Positions 27,401 through 36,628 of a stretch of 64,000 bases of DNA are shown in pieces. The stretch lies in assembly GCF_001457815.1 (NCBI RefSeq), contig NZ_LN898221.1, positions 248,001 through 312,000 of the forward strand, written 5' to 3'. The DNA comes from Vitreoscilla massiliensis. GTDB lineage: Bacteria; Pseudomonadota; Gammaproteobacteria; Burkholderiales; Neisseriaceae. The stretch's first letter is position 1; each line of letters begins with the position of its first letter. The position numbers and the translations under genes were made by a program. The notes below the pieces were generated by a model. The model did not search any database and was not told where the DNA came from. It worked only from the letters and a program-made list of their open reading frames with translations.

Positions 27401-29188
27401 GTCTGCCAAGGTGAATTCATATGGAATTTCCTCGTACACGGTCACGCCCAAGCTTTCTATCATCGGCAATACTTTGGACAAGCTCGGCAATTGGTCGCGG
27501 TAATACAAACGCAAACGCCAAGGAATCTCAACATCGTCGCTGGCATCCAAATAAATGCCCACTTGCTGGTCGGCAATGCCATACCAACGTTGAATGTCTT
27601 GCCACGCTTCTTCCGGTTTGTGTTGGTCTTGGTAAGCCTTGCTCAAAGAATCTATGCTGAATTGGGCAAAGCTTTGTTCCGCTTCGCTCACATCGGCAAG
27701 TAAGACCTTGAATTGGTCTTGCCAACCGCGCACCAATTGTTCAATTTCTTGTTCCAAAGCCGTTGCATCCACAGGTGGCAACAATTTGGCATCGGTACGG
27801 AACATGAAGTGCAGGCGCGCCAACGGGCCATCGCCTTGGTTAACCGAGAAATCAAAATCACTGGAGGCAAACGCGCGTTCCAATACCGCCGCCACACGTT
27901 CACGCAAATTGGTGTTGAACGCTTCGCGCGGCAAAAACACCATCGCGCTGACATAACGCTTGAAATCGTCAACACGGGTGAAAATGCGCGTGCGCGGACG
28001 CTCTTGTAAGGTCACCATGCCTTCAACAATCGGTGCTAAAGCTGGCGCGGTGATTTGCAATAACTCATCGCGTGGATAAGATTGCAAAATAAAATGCAAA
28101 GTCTTGTCTTTGTAACCACCGGCGACATAATCGCATTCTTGTACCACATAACGGCATTTTTGGCGGATAACAGGGATGTCCCATACCGAGCTCAAATATG
28201 TTTGCGCGGTGTACAAACCCATGAAGCGCCATTGTCCCACCACTTCACCAGCGGCATTGAGTTTGTGGATGCCGATCAAATCGTAATGGGTGTTGCGGTG
28301 TATGGTGGCACGTTGTTGTGATTTGCTCAGGATTAAACGTGGGCCGCTGAGCCAAGTGGCTTTTTCATGCGGCTCCAAATTAGAGAAACCGCTGGAATAT
28401 GGGTATACAGGCCGCAATTGGAACAAACCCAAGCAACTGTCTTGGTGTATCGCCAATTGTTGCGCGCCCTCATCGTCTTGGGTCAAATCGTATTCACAAA
28501 AGCCCATGAACAAGAAATGGTTGGCCGACAGCCAATTCAAGAACGCCAACACTTCTTCATTGTCTTGGTGCCATTGTTGCTGCACTTGTGTGGTCACTTG
28601 CGACAACGCACGGCGCATCAAACCCTCATCGCTGACCACTTTGTACAAAGTCGCCAAAGTAGATTCGATTTCGCCTTTTAATTGGTTGGCATGCGCTTCC
28701 GACAATTGGTTTAAACGGATTTGTACCCAAGATTCACGGCCATTGTCGGTGCTGCGGCTGCGCGACCAGCTTTGCAACTCGCCTTGCTCATTGCGCTTGA
28801 TGGTGAATATCGGGTGCACCAACAATTGCAAATCCACTTTCACTTCACCACTTTGTTGTGGTGGGCGGTTGAGCAACATGATTAAAGAGTCGATGAGAAA
28901 AGGCAAATCGTCGAAGACGATGTTGATGACGGTTTCGTTGGCGGCAAATTCTGCATCGGTATGTTGCTGCAGGATTTCCACATGCGATTGACCGGGCAAA
29001 CGAGGTAAGGCGGCGGTGCGTTGGTGGCTGCGGGCAGCAGCAACCAAATCGCTGACCGGCAAGAGGGACAAATCTTCGCTGTCCACATCTTCATAATAGG
29101 TTAAAAAGAAGGTTTGACCCGCTTCATTAATATTATGCTCTTGAGCATATTGTTGCAATTGTGTCTGCCAAGCGTGTTGCATCGACAT
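24416..29188 (-). CDS. gdhB: NAD-specific glutamate dehydrogenase, large (180 kDa) class
   Basis: Oxidative deamination of glutamate to 2-oxoglutarate and ammonia with NAD+. At 1,590 residues it belongs to the ~1,600-residue class known from Streptomyces, Pseudomonas and Caulobacter. The N-terminal ~700 residues hold ACT-like regulatory regions. The catalytic core carries [20 protein letters not shown] near 802, [10 protein letters not shown] near 831 and [20 protein letters not shown] near 932, and is followed by the dinucleotide-binding region with [19 protein letters not shown] near 967. GGAGGCGGT precedes the ATG. It can use the glutamate made by the hut pathway. The gene symbol follows common usage and is tentative. 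Confidence 0.93.
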   Translation of the reverse strand: [1590 protein letters not shown]

Positions 29189-29352
29189 ACCGCCTCCACT
29201 CTCTTATCCGGTAATATAAGTAAACTCAGTCCAAATTACGCTGTATCCAGCCTCTATCCCGACTGAATATTGTTCTACTCACCACCTTAGCGTAGACGCT
29301 CGAAACGCACAAGAGCCACTCGGTACGGATTTTTTAAACCATTAATACACAA

Positions 29353-29382
29353 AAAGCACTGTTAATATCATAACAGTGCTTT
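29353..29382 (-). terminator. Terminator of ilvA
   Basis: AAAGCACTGTTA (29353-29364) pairs with TAACAGTGCTTT (29371-29382), loop ATATCA; on the minus strand TTTT follows. Confidence 0.85.
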
Positions 29383-29415
29383 GAAAGGCCAAATGGGGCA
29401 ACGATGTTGCAGTGC

Positions 29416-30948
29416 TTATAAGAACAAGCGGTAAGCCTCATTGTTGCTGTGGTCTTGCCACACAAAGCCCAACTTCTCAATAAACTCAGCCAAAGCGGCA
29501 TCGTCTTCCGGTGGCACATCTATGCCGATTAAGATGCGGCCATAGTCGGCGCCATGATTGCGGTAATGGAATAAGGTAATGTTCCAGCCCGTTTGCATCG
29601 AGGTGAGGAAATTACCCAAAGCACCAGGACGCTCAGGGAATTCAAAACTGAACACACGCTCATTCGCCACCTTATCGGTACGACCACCCACCATATAGCG
29701 AATGTGAATTTTGGCGATTTCATTCTCAGTCAAGTCTACCACTGGCAAATCAGCGGCCTGTAAGGCTTGAATGATGGTGTTTTTGTCGGCAGTGCCATTG
29801 GTTTGTATGCCGACAAAGATGTGCGCTTCGTTTTCATCGCCATAGCGGTAATTGAATTCGGTGATGTTGCGTGAGCCCAAAATTTGGATGAACTTAAGGA
29901 AACTGCCGCGGCGCTCAGGAATGCTCACCGCCAAAATCGCTTCGCGTTTCTCACCCAATTCGCTGCGTTCGGCCACATGGCGCAAGCGGTCAAAATTCAT
30001 GTTGGCGCCACTGGTCACCGCTACCAAGGTCTGGTCTAACGCTTGTTCGCGCTCTATATAAGCTTTCAGGCCGGCCAAAGCCAAAGCGCCTGAAGTTTCG
30101 GCGATGCTGCGCGTGTCATCAAAAATGTCTTTAATCGCAGAGCAAATGTCATCGGTATCGACCAAGATGATTTCATCGAGCAAATCGCGGCACATCGCAA
30201 ACGTTTCTTCGCCCACCAATTTCACCGCCGTACCGTCGGCAAACAAACCCACATCTTTCAGCTCTTTGCGTTCGCCCGCTTGGATGGATTGGTACATCGC
30301 GCACGAGTCTTCGGTTTGCACGCCGATGACTTTGATGTCAGGGCGCACGTTTTTGATGTAAGCGGCCACGCCTGCGGCCAAACCGCCGCCACCGATGGCC
30401 ACAAACACCGCATCAATTTTTTTCGGGTGTTGGCGGCAAATTTCCATTGCCAAAGTGCCTTGGCCGGCAATCACATCCGGATGGTCAAACGGCGGAATGT
30501 AAGTCTTGCCGGTTTCTTCCACCAATTTCACCGCATGTTGGTAAGCATCGCTGAACGATTCGCCGGCCAACACCACCTTGCCACCACGGTTTTTCACCGC
30601 ATCCACCTTAATATTGGGCGTGGTTTTTGGCATCACAATAATCGCCTCACACCCCAACAATTGCGCCGACATCGCCACGCCTTGGGCATGGTTGCCGGCG
30701 CTGGCGGTAATCACGCCTTTGGCCAATTCTGATGGCGACAATTGCGCCATCATATTGTAAGCACCGCGCAATTTGAATGAGAACACCGGTTGCAAGTCTT
30801 CACGTTTTAAGAAGATGTGATTGTTCAAACGTTGTGACAGGCTTTTGGCAGCGTCTAAAGGCGTTTCTATGGCGGCATCGTATACCGATGCGGTCAGGAT
30901 TTTGGTCAGATAATGTTGATACGAAGAACTCATGATGGGTTTTGCCAT
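29416..30948 (-). CDS. ilvA: Threonine ammonia-lyase, biosynthetic
   Basis: PLP enzyme converting threonine to 2-oxobutyrate, first committed step of isoleucine synthesis. 510 residues: the catalytic domain (1-330) has FSFKLRGAYN with the PLP lysine at 59 and the glycine-rich AIGGGGLAAGVAAYI near 188. Two ACT-like allosteric domains follow (ERRGSFLKFIQILG near 345 and ERPGALGNFLTSMQ near 438), as in isoleucine-inhibited IlvA and unlike the short catabolic TdcB. The start may be ATG at codon 6 (MSSSYQHYL); no clear SD supports either choice. Confidence 0.93.
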   Translation of the reverse strand: MAKPIMSSSYQHYLTKILTASVYDAAIETPLDAAKSLSQRLNNHIFLKREDLQPVFSFKLRGAYNMMAQLSPSELAKGVITASAGNHAQGVAMSAQLLGCEAIIVMPKTTPNIKVDAVKNRGGKVVLAGESFSDAYQHAVKLVEETGKTYIPPFDHPDVIAGQGTLAMEICRQHPKKIDAVFVAIGGGGLAAGVAAYIKNVRPDIKVIGVQTEDSCAMYQSIQAGERKELKDVGLFADGTAVKLVGEETFAMCRDLLDEIILVDTDDICSAIKDIFDDTRSIAETSGALALAGLKAYIEREQALDQTLVAVTSGANMNFDRLRHVAERSELGEKREAILAVSIPERRGSFLKFIQILGSRNITEFNYRYGDENEAHIFVGIQTNGTADKNTIIQALQAADLPVVDLTENEIAKIHIRYMVGGRTDKVANERVFSFEFPERPGALGNFLTSMQTGWNITLFHYRNHGADYGRILIGIDVPPEDDAALAEFIEKLGFVWQDHSNNEAYRLFL

Positions 30949-31172
30949 GAACGAAATCGAAAAAAGGATTTCAACAATAACGCGTCAAGAGACTGGATGC
31001 AAGCCTGATTAATGTGTATCTTTACATCTCTTAATCAACTAGCATGCGCAATAGCCGCCGTATAGCCGCTATAATGGCTTTTACAGGCCGCTTACTTTAA
31101 TGTTTCGCTCTAGGGTAGCGGCTGATTATTGTATTGTTAATTATCACCCTTTAAACACGGTTGTATTGTCAC

Positions 31173-32306
31173 ATGAAAAAACATTTGCTTGCACTGGGCT
31201 TGTCTTTATTTGCCTTTCAAAGTTTTGCTGCCGATGTCCCTGCAGCGCCTGCATTAGAAGCTTCTGCGTATTTATTTTTTGATGCCCAAAGCGGACAAAT
31301 CCTTACCTCTAAAAACCCAGATGCACGCATAGAACCCGCATCGTTAACCAAATTGATGACGGCTTACCTGACTTTCGATGCCTTGAAAAATGGCCGTTTG
31401 AAGTTAGACCAACAATTGACCGCCTCAGAACGCGCGTGGAAAAGCGAAGGCTCACGCATGTTCTTGGACCCGAAAGTGCCCGTCAGCGTCGACAATTTGA
31501 TCAAAGGCATGATAGTGCAGTCGGGTAACGATGCCTGCGTGACCTTGGCCGAAGCCATTGCCGGCAGCGAAGAAGGTTTTGCGCAAATGATGAATGCGCA
31601 AGCCAAAAAATTGGGCATGAACAACACCCATTTCACCAACGCCACCGGTTTGCCTGATCCACAGCTCTATACCACCGTGCGCGACTTGGCGACTTTGTCC
31701 AATGCCTTAATCCGCGATTTCCCGCAATACTACCCAACGTATTCCATCAAATCGTTTACCTATAACAACATCACCCAACCCAACCGCAATTTGTTGCTCT
31801 ACCGTGATTCCAGCGTTGATGGTTTGAAAACCGGCCACACCGATTCGGCTGGCTTCAACTTAATCGCATCGAGCAAACGCGATGGTCGCCGTGTGATTAC
31901 CGTGGTGGTGGGCACCAAGTCTATGGAAGCGCGCGCGACCGAATCAAGCAAATTGCTGAATTGGGGCTTGAGCCATTTCCAAACGCCTAAGCTTTACGAC
32001 GCGGGCAAACCTCTGTCCAAAGTGACGGTATACAAAGGCAGCGCCAATGAATTGGACGTCGGCTTCTTGCAACCGGTATACGTGACCTTGCCGCGCGGCA
32101 GCGAAGAAGTGACACCGGTGTTGGAAACCGTGCAACCGGTATTGGCACCAGTGAAAAAAGGCGCGGAATTGGGCACTTTGAAACTGATGTCGGGCAATAA
32201 AGTCTTGGCCGAGCGCAAAGTGGTGGCCTTACAAGACATCGAAGAAGCTGGCTTCTTCGGTCGCATGTGGGACAGCATCGTATTGTGGTTTAAAAATACC
32301 TTTTAA
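31173..32306 (+). CDS. dacA: D-alanyl-D-alanine carboxypeptidase (PBP5/6 type)
   Basis: Trims the terminal D-Ala from peptidoglycan pentapeptides; periplasmic and membrane-tethered. ATG 31173 gives MKKHLLALGLSLFAFQSFAA, a signal peptide, and 377 residues in total. The peptidase S11 triad is present: SLTK with Ser57 and Lys60, SGN near 119, and KTG near 222 (LKTGHTDSAGFN). The beta-rich PBP5 C-terminal domain follows, ending in an amphipathic anchor (FFGRMWDSIVLWFKNTF). dacA versus dacC cannot be separated by sequence alone. Confidence 0.92.
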   Translation: MKKHLLALGLSLFAFQSFAADVPAAPALEASAYLFFDAQSGQILTSKNPDARIEPASLTKLMTAYLTFDALKNGRLKLDQQLTASERAWKSEGSRMFLDPKVPVSVDNLIKGMIVQSGNDACVTLAEAIAGSEEGFAQMMNAQAKKLGMNNTHFTNATGLPDPQLYTTVRDLATLSNALIRDFPQYYPTYSIKSFTYNNITQPNRNLLLYRDSSVDGLKTGHTDSAGFNLIASSKRDGRRVITVVVGTKSMEARATESSKLLNWGLSHFQTPKLYDAGKPLSKVTVYKGSANELDVGFLQPVYVTLPRGSEEVTPVLETVQPVLAPVKKGAELGTLKLMSGNKVLAERKVVALQDIEEAGFFGRMWDSIVLWFKNTF

Positions 32307-32330
32307 AACCACTTAACACAGGAGATGGCG

Positions 32331-32837
32331 ATGGGCGTGATGCAATTGGGTAACCACCTTGCACCGAGTTTTGAAGACCCCATCGCCATGCTTTTGGCCT
32401 GTCACGATAAAATCCGCCGCTTTTGCGCCGAACTCAGCTTATTACCCTCCTATGTGGCCGAACACGGCTGCGATGAGCAAGCCCACGCTAGCGCAAAGCG
32501 CATACGCCAATACTTCAATCAAGCCGCGCCCTTACACCATTTGGACGAAGAAGTGGATTTGTTCCCCGCCTATTTGCCCATGGCCCATCCTCAAGATGCC
32601 GCATTGATACGACAATTGTGCGCCGCCCACACCGATATGGAGCAGGCTTGGCAACGCTTAAACACACAATTGCACAATCTTAGCGACAGCTTATCTGCTG
32701 CTGACATACAATTATTCTGCCAACTTTACCAACAACACATGGCCTTAGAAGAACCGTTGTTTACACGCATACAAGCAGGTTTACAGGCCGATGTCTTACT
32801 CGGCTTGGGTCACAACATGGCCAACAGACGTAAATAG
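32331..32837 (+). CDS. Hemerythrin HHE-domain protein
   Basis: 168 residues from ATG 32331, chosen because AGGAG sits 6 bases upstream while the in-frame ATG at 32325 is too close. Metal-ligand pattern of hemerythrin: LLACHDKIRRF (His near 26), LHHLDEEVDLFP (near 70), AAHTDMEQAW (near 99) and QHMALEEPLF (near 138). Likely a di-iron oxygen, NO or iron-handling protein. It begins 24 bases after dacA and lies just upstream of catalase, suggesting an oxidative-stress grouping. Contains a DUS-like copy (TTTACAGGCCGAT) near its end. Confidence 0.85.
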   Translation: MGVMQLGNHLAPSFEDPIAMLLACHDKIRRFCAELSLLPSYVAEHGCDEQAHASAKRIRQYFNQAAPLHHLDEEVDLFPAYLPMAHPQDAALIRQLCAAHTDMEQAWQRLNTQLHNLSDSLSAADIQLFCQLYQQHMALEEPLFTRIQAGLQADVLLGLGHNMANRRK

Positions 32838-32945
32838 TATTTTTCTATACACGCATAAAATATAAAAACCTTACCGCAGCAACTTCTTAAGTAATATGGC
32901 ATCAGAACTTCTTGAACCACCTCTTAAACCATAAGGATGCGTATC

Positions 32946-34409
32946 ATGTCTGAACAAAAAAAAGCTGGTCCTGCGCTGTACACTGTCGCGGGTGCACCCG
33001 TCGCCAATAACCAAGACTCGATTACTGCGGGTGCCCGCGGTCCCGTGTTGTTAGAAGATGTGTGGTTGATTGAAAAATTGGCCCATTTCGACCGTGAAGT
33101 CATCCCTGAACGCCGCATGCACGCCAAAGGCTCAGGTGCATTTGGCACGTTTACCGTTACCCATGACATTTCCCAATACACGCGTGCCAAACTGTTCAGC
33201 GAAGTGGGCAAAAAAACCGATTTGTTTGTGCGCTTCTCTACCGTTGCGGGCGAACGCGGCGCCGCCGATGCCGAACGCGACATCCGTGGTTTTGCCGTAA
33301 AATTTTACACCGAAGAAGGCAACTGGGATTTGGTCGGCAACAACACGCCAGTATTCTTCTTCCGCGACCCATTGAAATTCCCAGACTTAAACAAAGCCGT
33401 CAAACGCGATCCGCGCACCAATTTGCGCTCCGCCACTTACAACTGGGATTTCTGGTCTTTATTGCCAGAGGCGATGCACCAAGTCACCATCGTCATGAGC
33501 GACCGCGGCATACCTGCGTCTTATCGCCACATGCACGGCTTTGGTTCGCACACTTACAGCCTGATTTCTGCCGACCAAAAACGCTATTGGGTCAAATTCC
33601 ATTTCCGCACCCAACAAGGGATTAAAAACCTGACCGACGCTGAAGCCGAAGCCATCATCGGCAAAGACCGCGAAAGTCACCAACGCGATTTGTACGATGC
33701 AATTGAACGCGGTGATTTCCCGAAATGGACTTTGAGCGTACAAATCATGCCCGAAGAAGACGCGGAAAAAGTGCCGTACCACCCATTTGATTTGACCAAA
33801 GTGTGGCCACATGGTGATTACCCATTAATCGATGTCGGCGTGATGGAATTGAACCGCAATCCAGACAATTATTTCGCCGATGTCGAGCAAGCTGCATTCT
33901 CACCGGCAGCCGTGGTACCGGGCATCAGCTTCTCGCCCGACCGCATGTTGCAAGCGCGTTTGTTTTCTTACGCCGATGCCGCGCGCTACCGTTTGGGTGT
34001 GAACCACTTCCAAATTCCGGTCAACGCCGCCCGCAATGGCAAACCAATCTACCACCGCGATGGCACTGGCCGCGTCGATGGCAATATGGGCTCAACCTTG
34101 CATTACGAACCCAACAGCTTCAACACTTGGCAAGAGCAACCCGACTACAGCGAGCCACCATTGAAAATCGGCAATTCGGCACAGCGCTACGATTTTCGCG
34201 CCGATGACGACAATTACTGGTCACAACCGCGCGCGCTGTTTGAATTGATGTCGGCCGAGCAAAAACAAGTGTTGTTCGACAACACCGCCCGCGCCTTGGG
34301 CGACGCCTTGGACTTCATCAAAGAGCGCCACATCGCCAACTGCGGCAAAGTGCATCCAGACTATGGCGCGGGTGTACAAGCAGCGGTCAATAAATTAAAG
34401 AACGCATGA
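32946..34409 (+). CDS. katA: Catalase (monofunctional haem, small-subunit clade)
   Basis: Converts hydrogen peroxide to water and oxygen. ATG 32946 ([20 protein letters not shown]) lies 9 bases after AAGGA; 487 residues is the clade 3 length. Catalytic His59 in [10 protein letters not shown], the distal Asn in [11 protein letters not shown] near 132, and the proximal haem tyrosine in [14 protein letters not shown] near 342 are all present. The following DUS-pair hairpin with a T-tail is its terminator. No OxyR gene is adjacent. Confidence 0.95.
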   Translation: MSEQKKAGPALYTVAGAPVANNQDSITAGARGPVLLEDVWLIEKLAHFDREVIPERRMHAKGSGAFGTFTVTHDISQYTRAKLFSEVGKKTDLFVRFSTVAGERGAADAERDIRGFAVKFYTEEGNWDLVGNNTPVFFFRDPLKFPDLNKAVKRDPRTNLRSATYNWDFWSLLPEAMHQVTIVMSDRGIPASYRHMHGFGSHTYSLISADQKRYWVKFHFRTQQGIKNLTDAEAEAIIGKDRESHQRDLYDAIERGDFPKWTLSVQIMPEEDAEKVPYHPFDLTKVWPHGDYPLIDVGVMELNRNPDNYFADVEQAAFSPAAVVPGISFSPDRMLQARLFSYADAARYRLGVNHFQIPVNAARNGKPIYHRDGTGRVDGNMGSTLHYEPNSFNTWQEQPDYSEPPLKIGNSAQRYDFRADDDNYWSQPRALFELMSAEQKQVLFDNTARALGDALDFIKERHIANCGKVHPDYGAGVQAAVNKLKNA

Positions 34410-34433
34410 TCTTCAGCGTGTCTGAGCAATAAC

Positions 34434-34465
34434 AAAGCGGCCTGTAAATGTTTACAGGCCGCTTT
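34434..34465 (+). terminator. DUS-pair terminator of katA
   Basis: Fifteen-bp perfect inverted repeat of two DUS copies with a minimal loop, running into GCTTTTTG. The best example in the window of a DUS pair with a T-tail. Confidence 0.8.
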
Positions 34466-34938
34466 TTGATGTGGGTTCAGACTCGGCTGTGATGGTTTTC
34501 ATACCGTATTTATGCTGCAATGCACACTCCGCGCAGTCACACCGAGGCTGATGAATCTAAGCTGCTTGTTTGATTAGCCACTGCAGCCGTATTTTGCACT
34601 GCAACATTTAAACCACAAACCCAACCCAGTGATGCTTTGTACCATAGCAATGCCCAAGCACAGTAGCGCGCCCACTCATCGACACCGTCATCAATATCAT
34701 TGGTGTCTAAGCTCCATATGCCCCGGCTCTAAGCTGCATTACCAAGCCTGCCAACACTGTTGCCACGCCACAGCCGCATCTGTGGTCTATCAATTGATAG
34801 CCCGCTGTTTTTGATTGTAAAAATCGCCACGAAACAATTCGGTTGCGGAACTCTAAAGCTTCTAGTAAAGTCTGAATATGTGTTTTGCACTGCACAAATT
34901 ATTGGTAACTTACCCACCTCACACAAGGGACAGACACC
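34466..34938. other. Intergenic, no gene recognised
   Basis: About 470 bases with many stops. Short frames on either strand have unconvincing composition. A 12-bp palindrome TATCAATTGATA lies near 34792. Confidence 0.5.
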
Positions 34939-35178
34939 ATGACCGAACATGAATTACAACAGACTTTATGGTCCATCATCACCACTGAGCCGGTCATCTT
35001 GACCGATGCCCGTTCTGCCTTACAGCGCTACCAAGCCGCCGGCGGCACCCGCCAGCAAGCCGAGCGTTTGCTGCACCAAATGAATACCGCCAGCCACGGT
35101 TACAATGAAAATGCCATATACAATGTGTTGGACATGGTGGTCGGCAGCGACGCGCACAAACAACGCATTTGGCAATAG
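34939..35178 (+). CDS. Hypothetical protein (79 aa)
   Basis: Begins MTEHELQQTLWSIITTEPVI. Soluble, helix-rich, no signal peptide; AAGGGACAGACACC precedes the ATG. No family recognised. Followed by a DUS-pair hairpin shared with the convergent gluP. Confidence 0.6.
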   Translation: MTEHELQQTLWSIITTEPVILTDARSALQRYQAAGGTRQQAERLLHQMNTASHGYNENAIYNVLDMVVGSDAHKQRIWQ

Positions 35179-35277
35179 CCACTTATAGCACTCAGTTTTA
35201 CGTCTTCTTTCCCTGCACACACGCATGGTCATAGGGATTTGTTGTAGGTTCATTCATACTCAAACCCACATGCAAAT

Positions 35278-35309
35278 AAGCGGCCTGTAAACCGATTTAC
35301 AGGCCGCTT
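35278..35309. terminator. DUS-pair hairpin between convergent genes
   Basis: Fourteen-bp inverted repeat of two DUS copies with loop CCGA; TTTTA follows on the plus side. It separates the 79-aa gene from gluP. Confidence 0.7.
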
Positions 35310-35327
35310 TTAAACCGTGACGCAGCG

Positions 35328-36590
35328 CTAGACTTGGACTTTATGCCCTTTCAAGCCGAAATAGACGATGTAGACATAACACAAAGCCGGCACGATAAAC
35401 GACAACATCAAGCCGATGTGGTCGGCAAAAAAGCCTTGCACCACCGGCATGATGGCGCCGCCGACGATGGCGGTACAAATCACACCCGAGCCGGCACTGG
35501 TAAAGCGCCCCAATTTGTTCACCGCCAATGAAAAAATGGTCGGGAACATGATGGAATTGAAGAAGCCTATGGCCAACAAACACCACATCGCTGCATGGCC
35601 GCCCAGCGTCATGGCCAAGGCAATCAACAGCACATTCATCAAGGCATTGAACGCCAAATACACATTCGGGGCAATTTTGCTCATCACCGCGCTGCCGATA
35701 AAACGCCCGACCATGGCACCGCCCCAATACATGGCCAAATAGCGCGCGGCGCTTTGGTGGTTCAAGCCCGCCACTTCAGGCAAGCCCATCACATTCACCA
35801 ACAAGCTGCCTATGCCCACTTCGGCGCCCACATAACAAAAAATCCCCAAAGCGCCCAAAACCAAGTGTTTGTATTGCCATACCGAGGTTTTGCCATCGTT
35901 TAAGCTGTGGCTGCTGTCGGTTTGCACTTGCTCGGCCTTGGGCAAGCGTATCAAAGCCACCGCCACTGCCAACACCACCAATACCGCCGCCAAGGCCAAA
36001 TACGGCATTTGCACCGACGCAGCTTGTTCAGCTTGGTAAGTGGCCAAAGCGCTGGCATCCAATGCCGCTTGTTCCGCCGGCGTTTTCACCACCGCCGCCA
36101 GAATAAACACCGAGCCCAATAAAGGTGCGATGGTGGTGCCCAAAGAATTGAATGCTTGCACCAAGGTCAAGGTGCTGGATTCCTTACCCGGCTTACTCAG
36201 CAAGGTCACATACGGATTGCCCGATACCTGCAATAAGGTCACACCGGTGGCCAAGATGAACAAGGCAAACAAAAACAAAGGGTAAAGCTTGGAAGAAGCC
36301 GCAGGATAAAACAGCAAACAGCCGACGGCGGCAATCAAGAAACCACCAATCACACCGTTTTTATAACCCAGTTTGATGATGAATTTGCTTGCCGGTATCG
36401 ACATGATGGCGTAAGCGCCAAAAAAGCAAAATTGCACCAACATCGCTTGCACATAGCTTAAGGTAAACACCTCTTTCAGGTGTGGCACCAAAATGTCGTT
36501 CAGACAGGTGATGAAACCCATCATGAAAAATAAAGACGTCAACACCACCAAAGCGTGGTTGTGACCTGATGCTTGCGTGTGTGATGGCAT
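35328..36590 (-). CDS. gluP: Glucose/galactose transporter (FucP-family MFS)
   Basis: Proton-coupled sugar uptake across the inner membrane. 420 residues with 12 hydrophobic segments. FucP/GluP signatures: FFMMGFITCLNDILVPHLK near 21, LQVSGNPYVTLL near 120, TLVQAFNSLGTTIAPLLG near 141 and YWGGAMVGRFIGS near 292. SD AAAGGAG precedes the ATG. It sits 38 bases after hexR in the same direction, at the end of the zwf-pgl-glk-hexR string, so it supplies glucose for the Entner-Doudoroff pathway. Confidence 0.92.
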   Translation of the reverse strand: MPSHTQASGHNHALVVLTSLFFMMGFITCLNDILVPHLKEVFTLSYVQAMLVQFCFFGAYAIMSIPASKFIIKLGYKNGVIGGFLIAAVGCLLFYPAASSKLYPLFLFALFILATGVTLLQVSGNPYVTLLSKPGKESSTLTLVQAFNSLGTTIAPLLGSVFILAAVVKTPAEQAALDASALATYQAEQAASVQMPYLALAAVLVVLAVAVALIRLPKAEQVQTDSSHSLNDGKTSVWQYKHLVLGALGIFCYVGAEVGIGSLLVNVMGLPEVAGLNHQSAARYLAMYWGGAMVGRFIGSAVMSKIAPNVYLAFNALMNVLLIALAMTLGGHAAMWCLLAIGFFNSIMFPTIFSLAVNKLGRFTSAGSGVICTAIVGGAIMPVVQGFFADHIGLMLSFIVPALCYVYIVYFGLKGHKVQV

Positions 36591-36628
36591 AGCCGCTCCT
36601 TTGTATTGTCTCGACTTGGCAGTTGTTT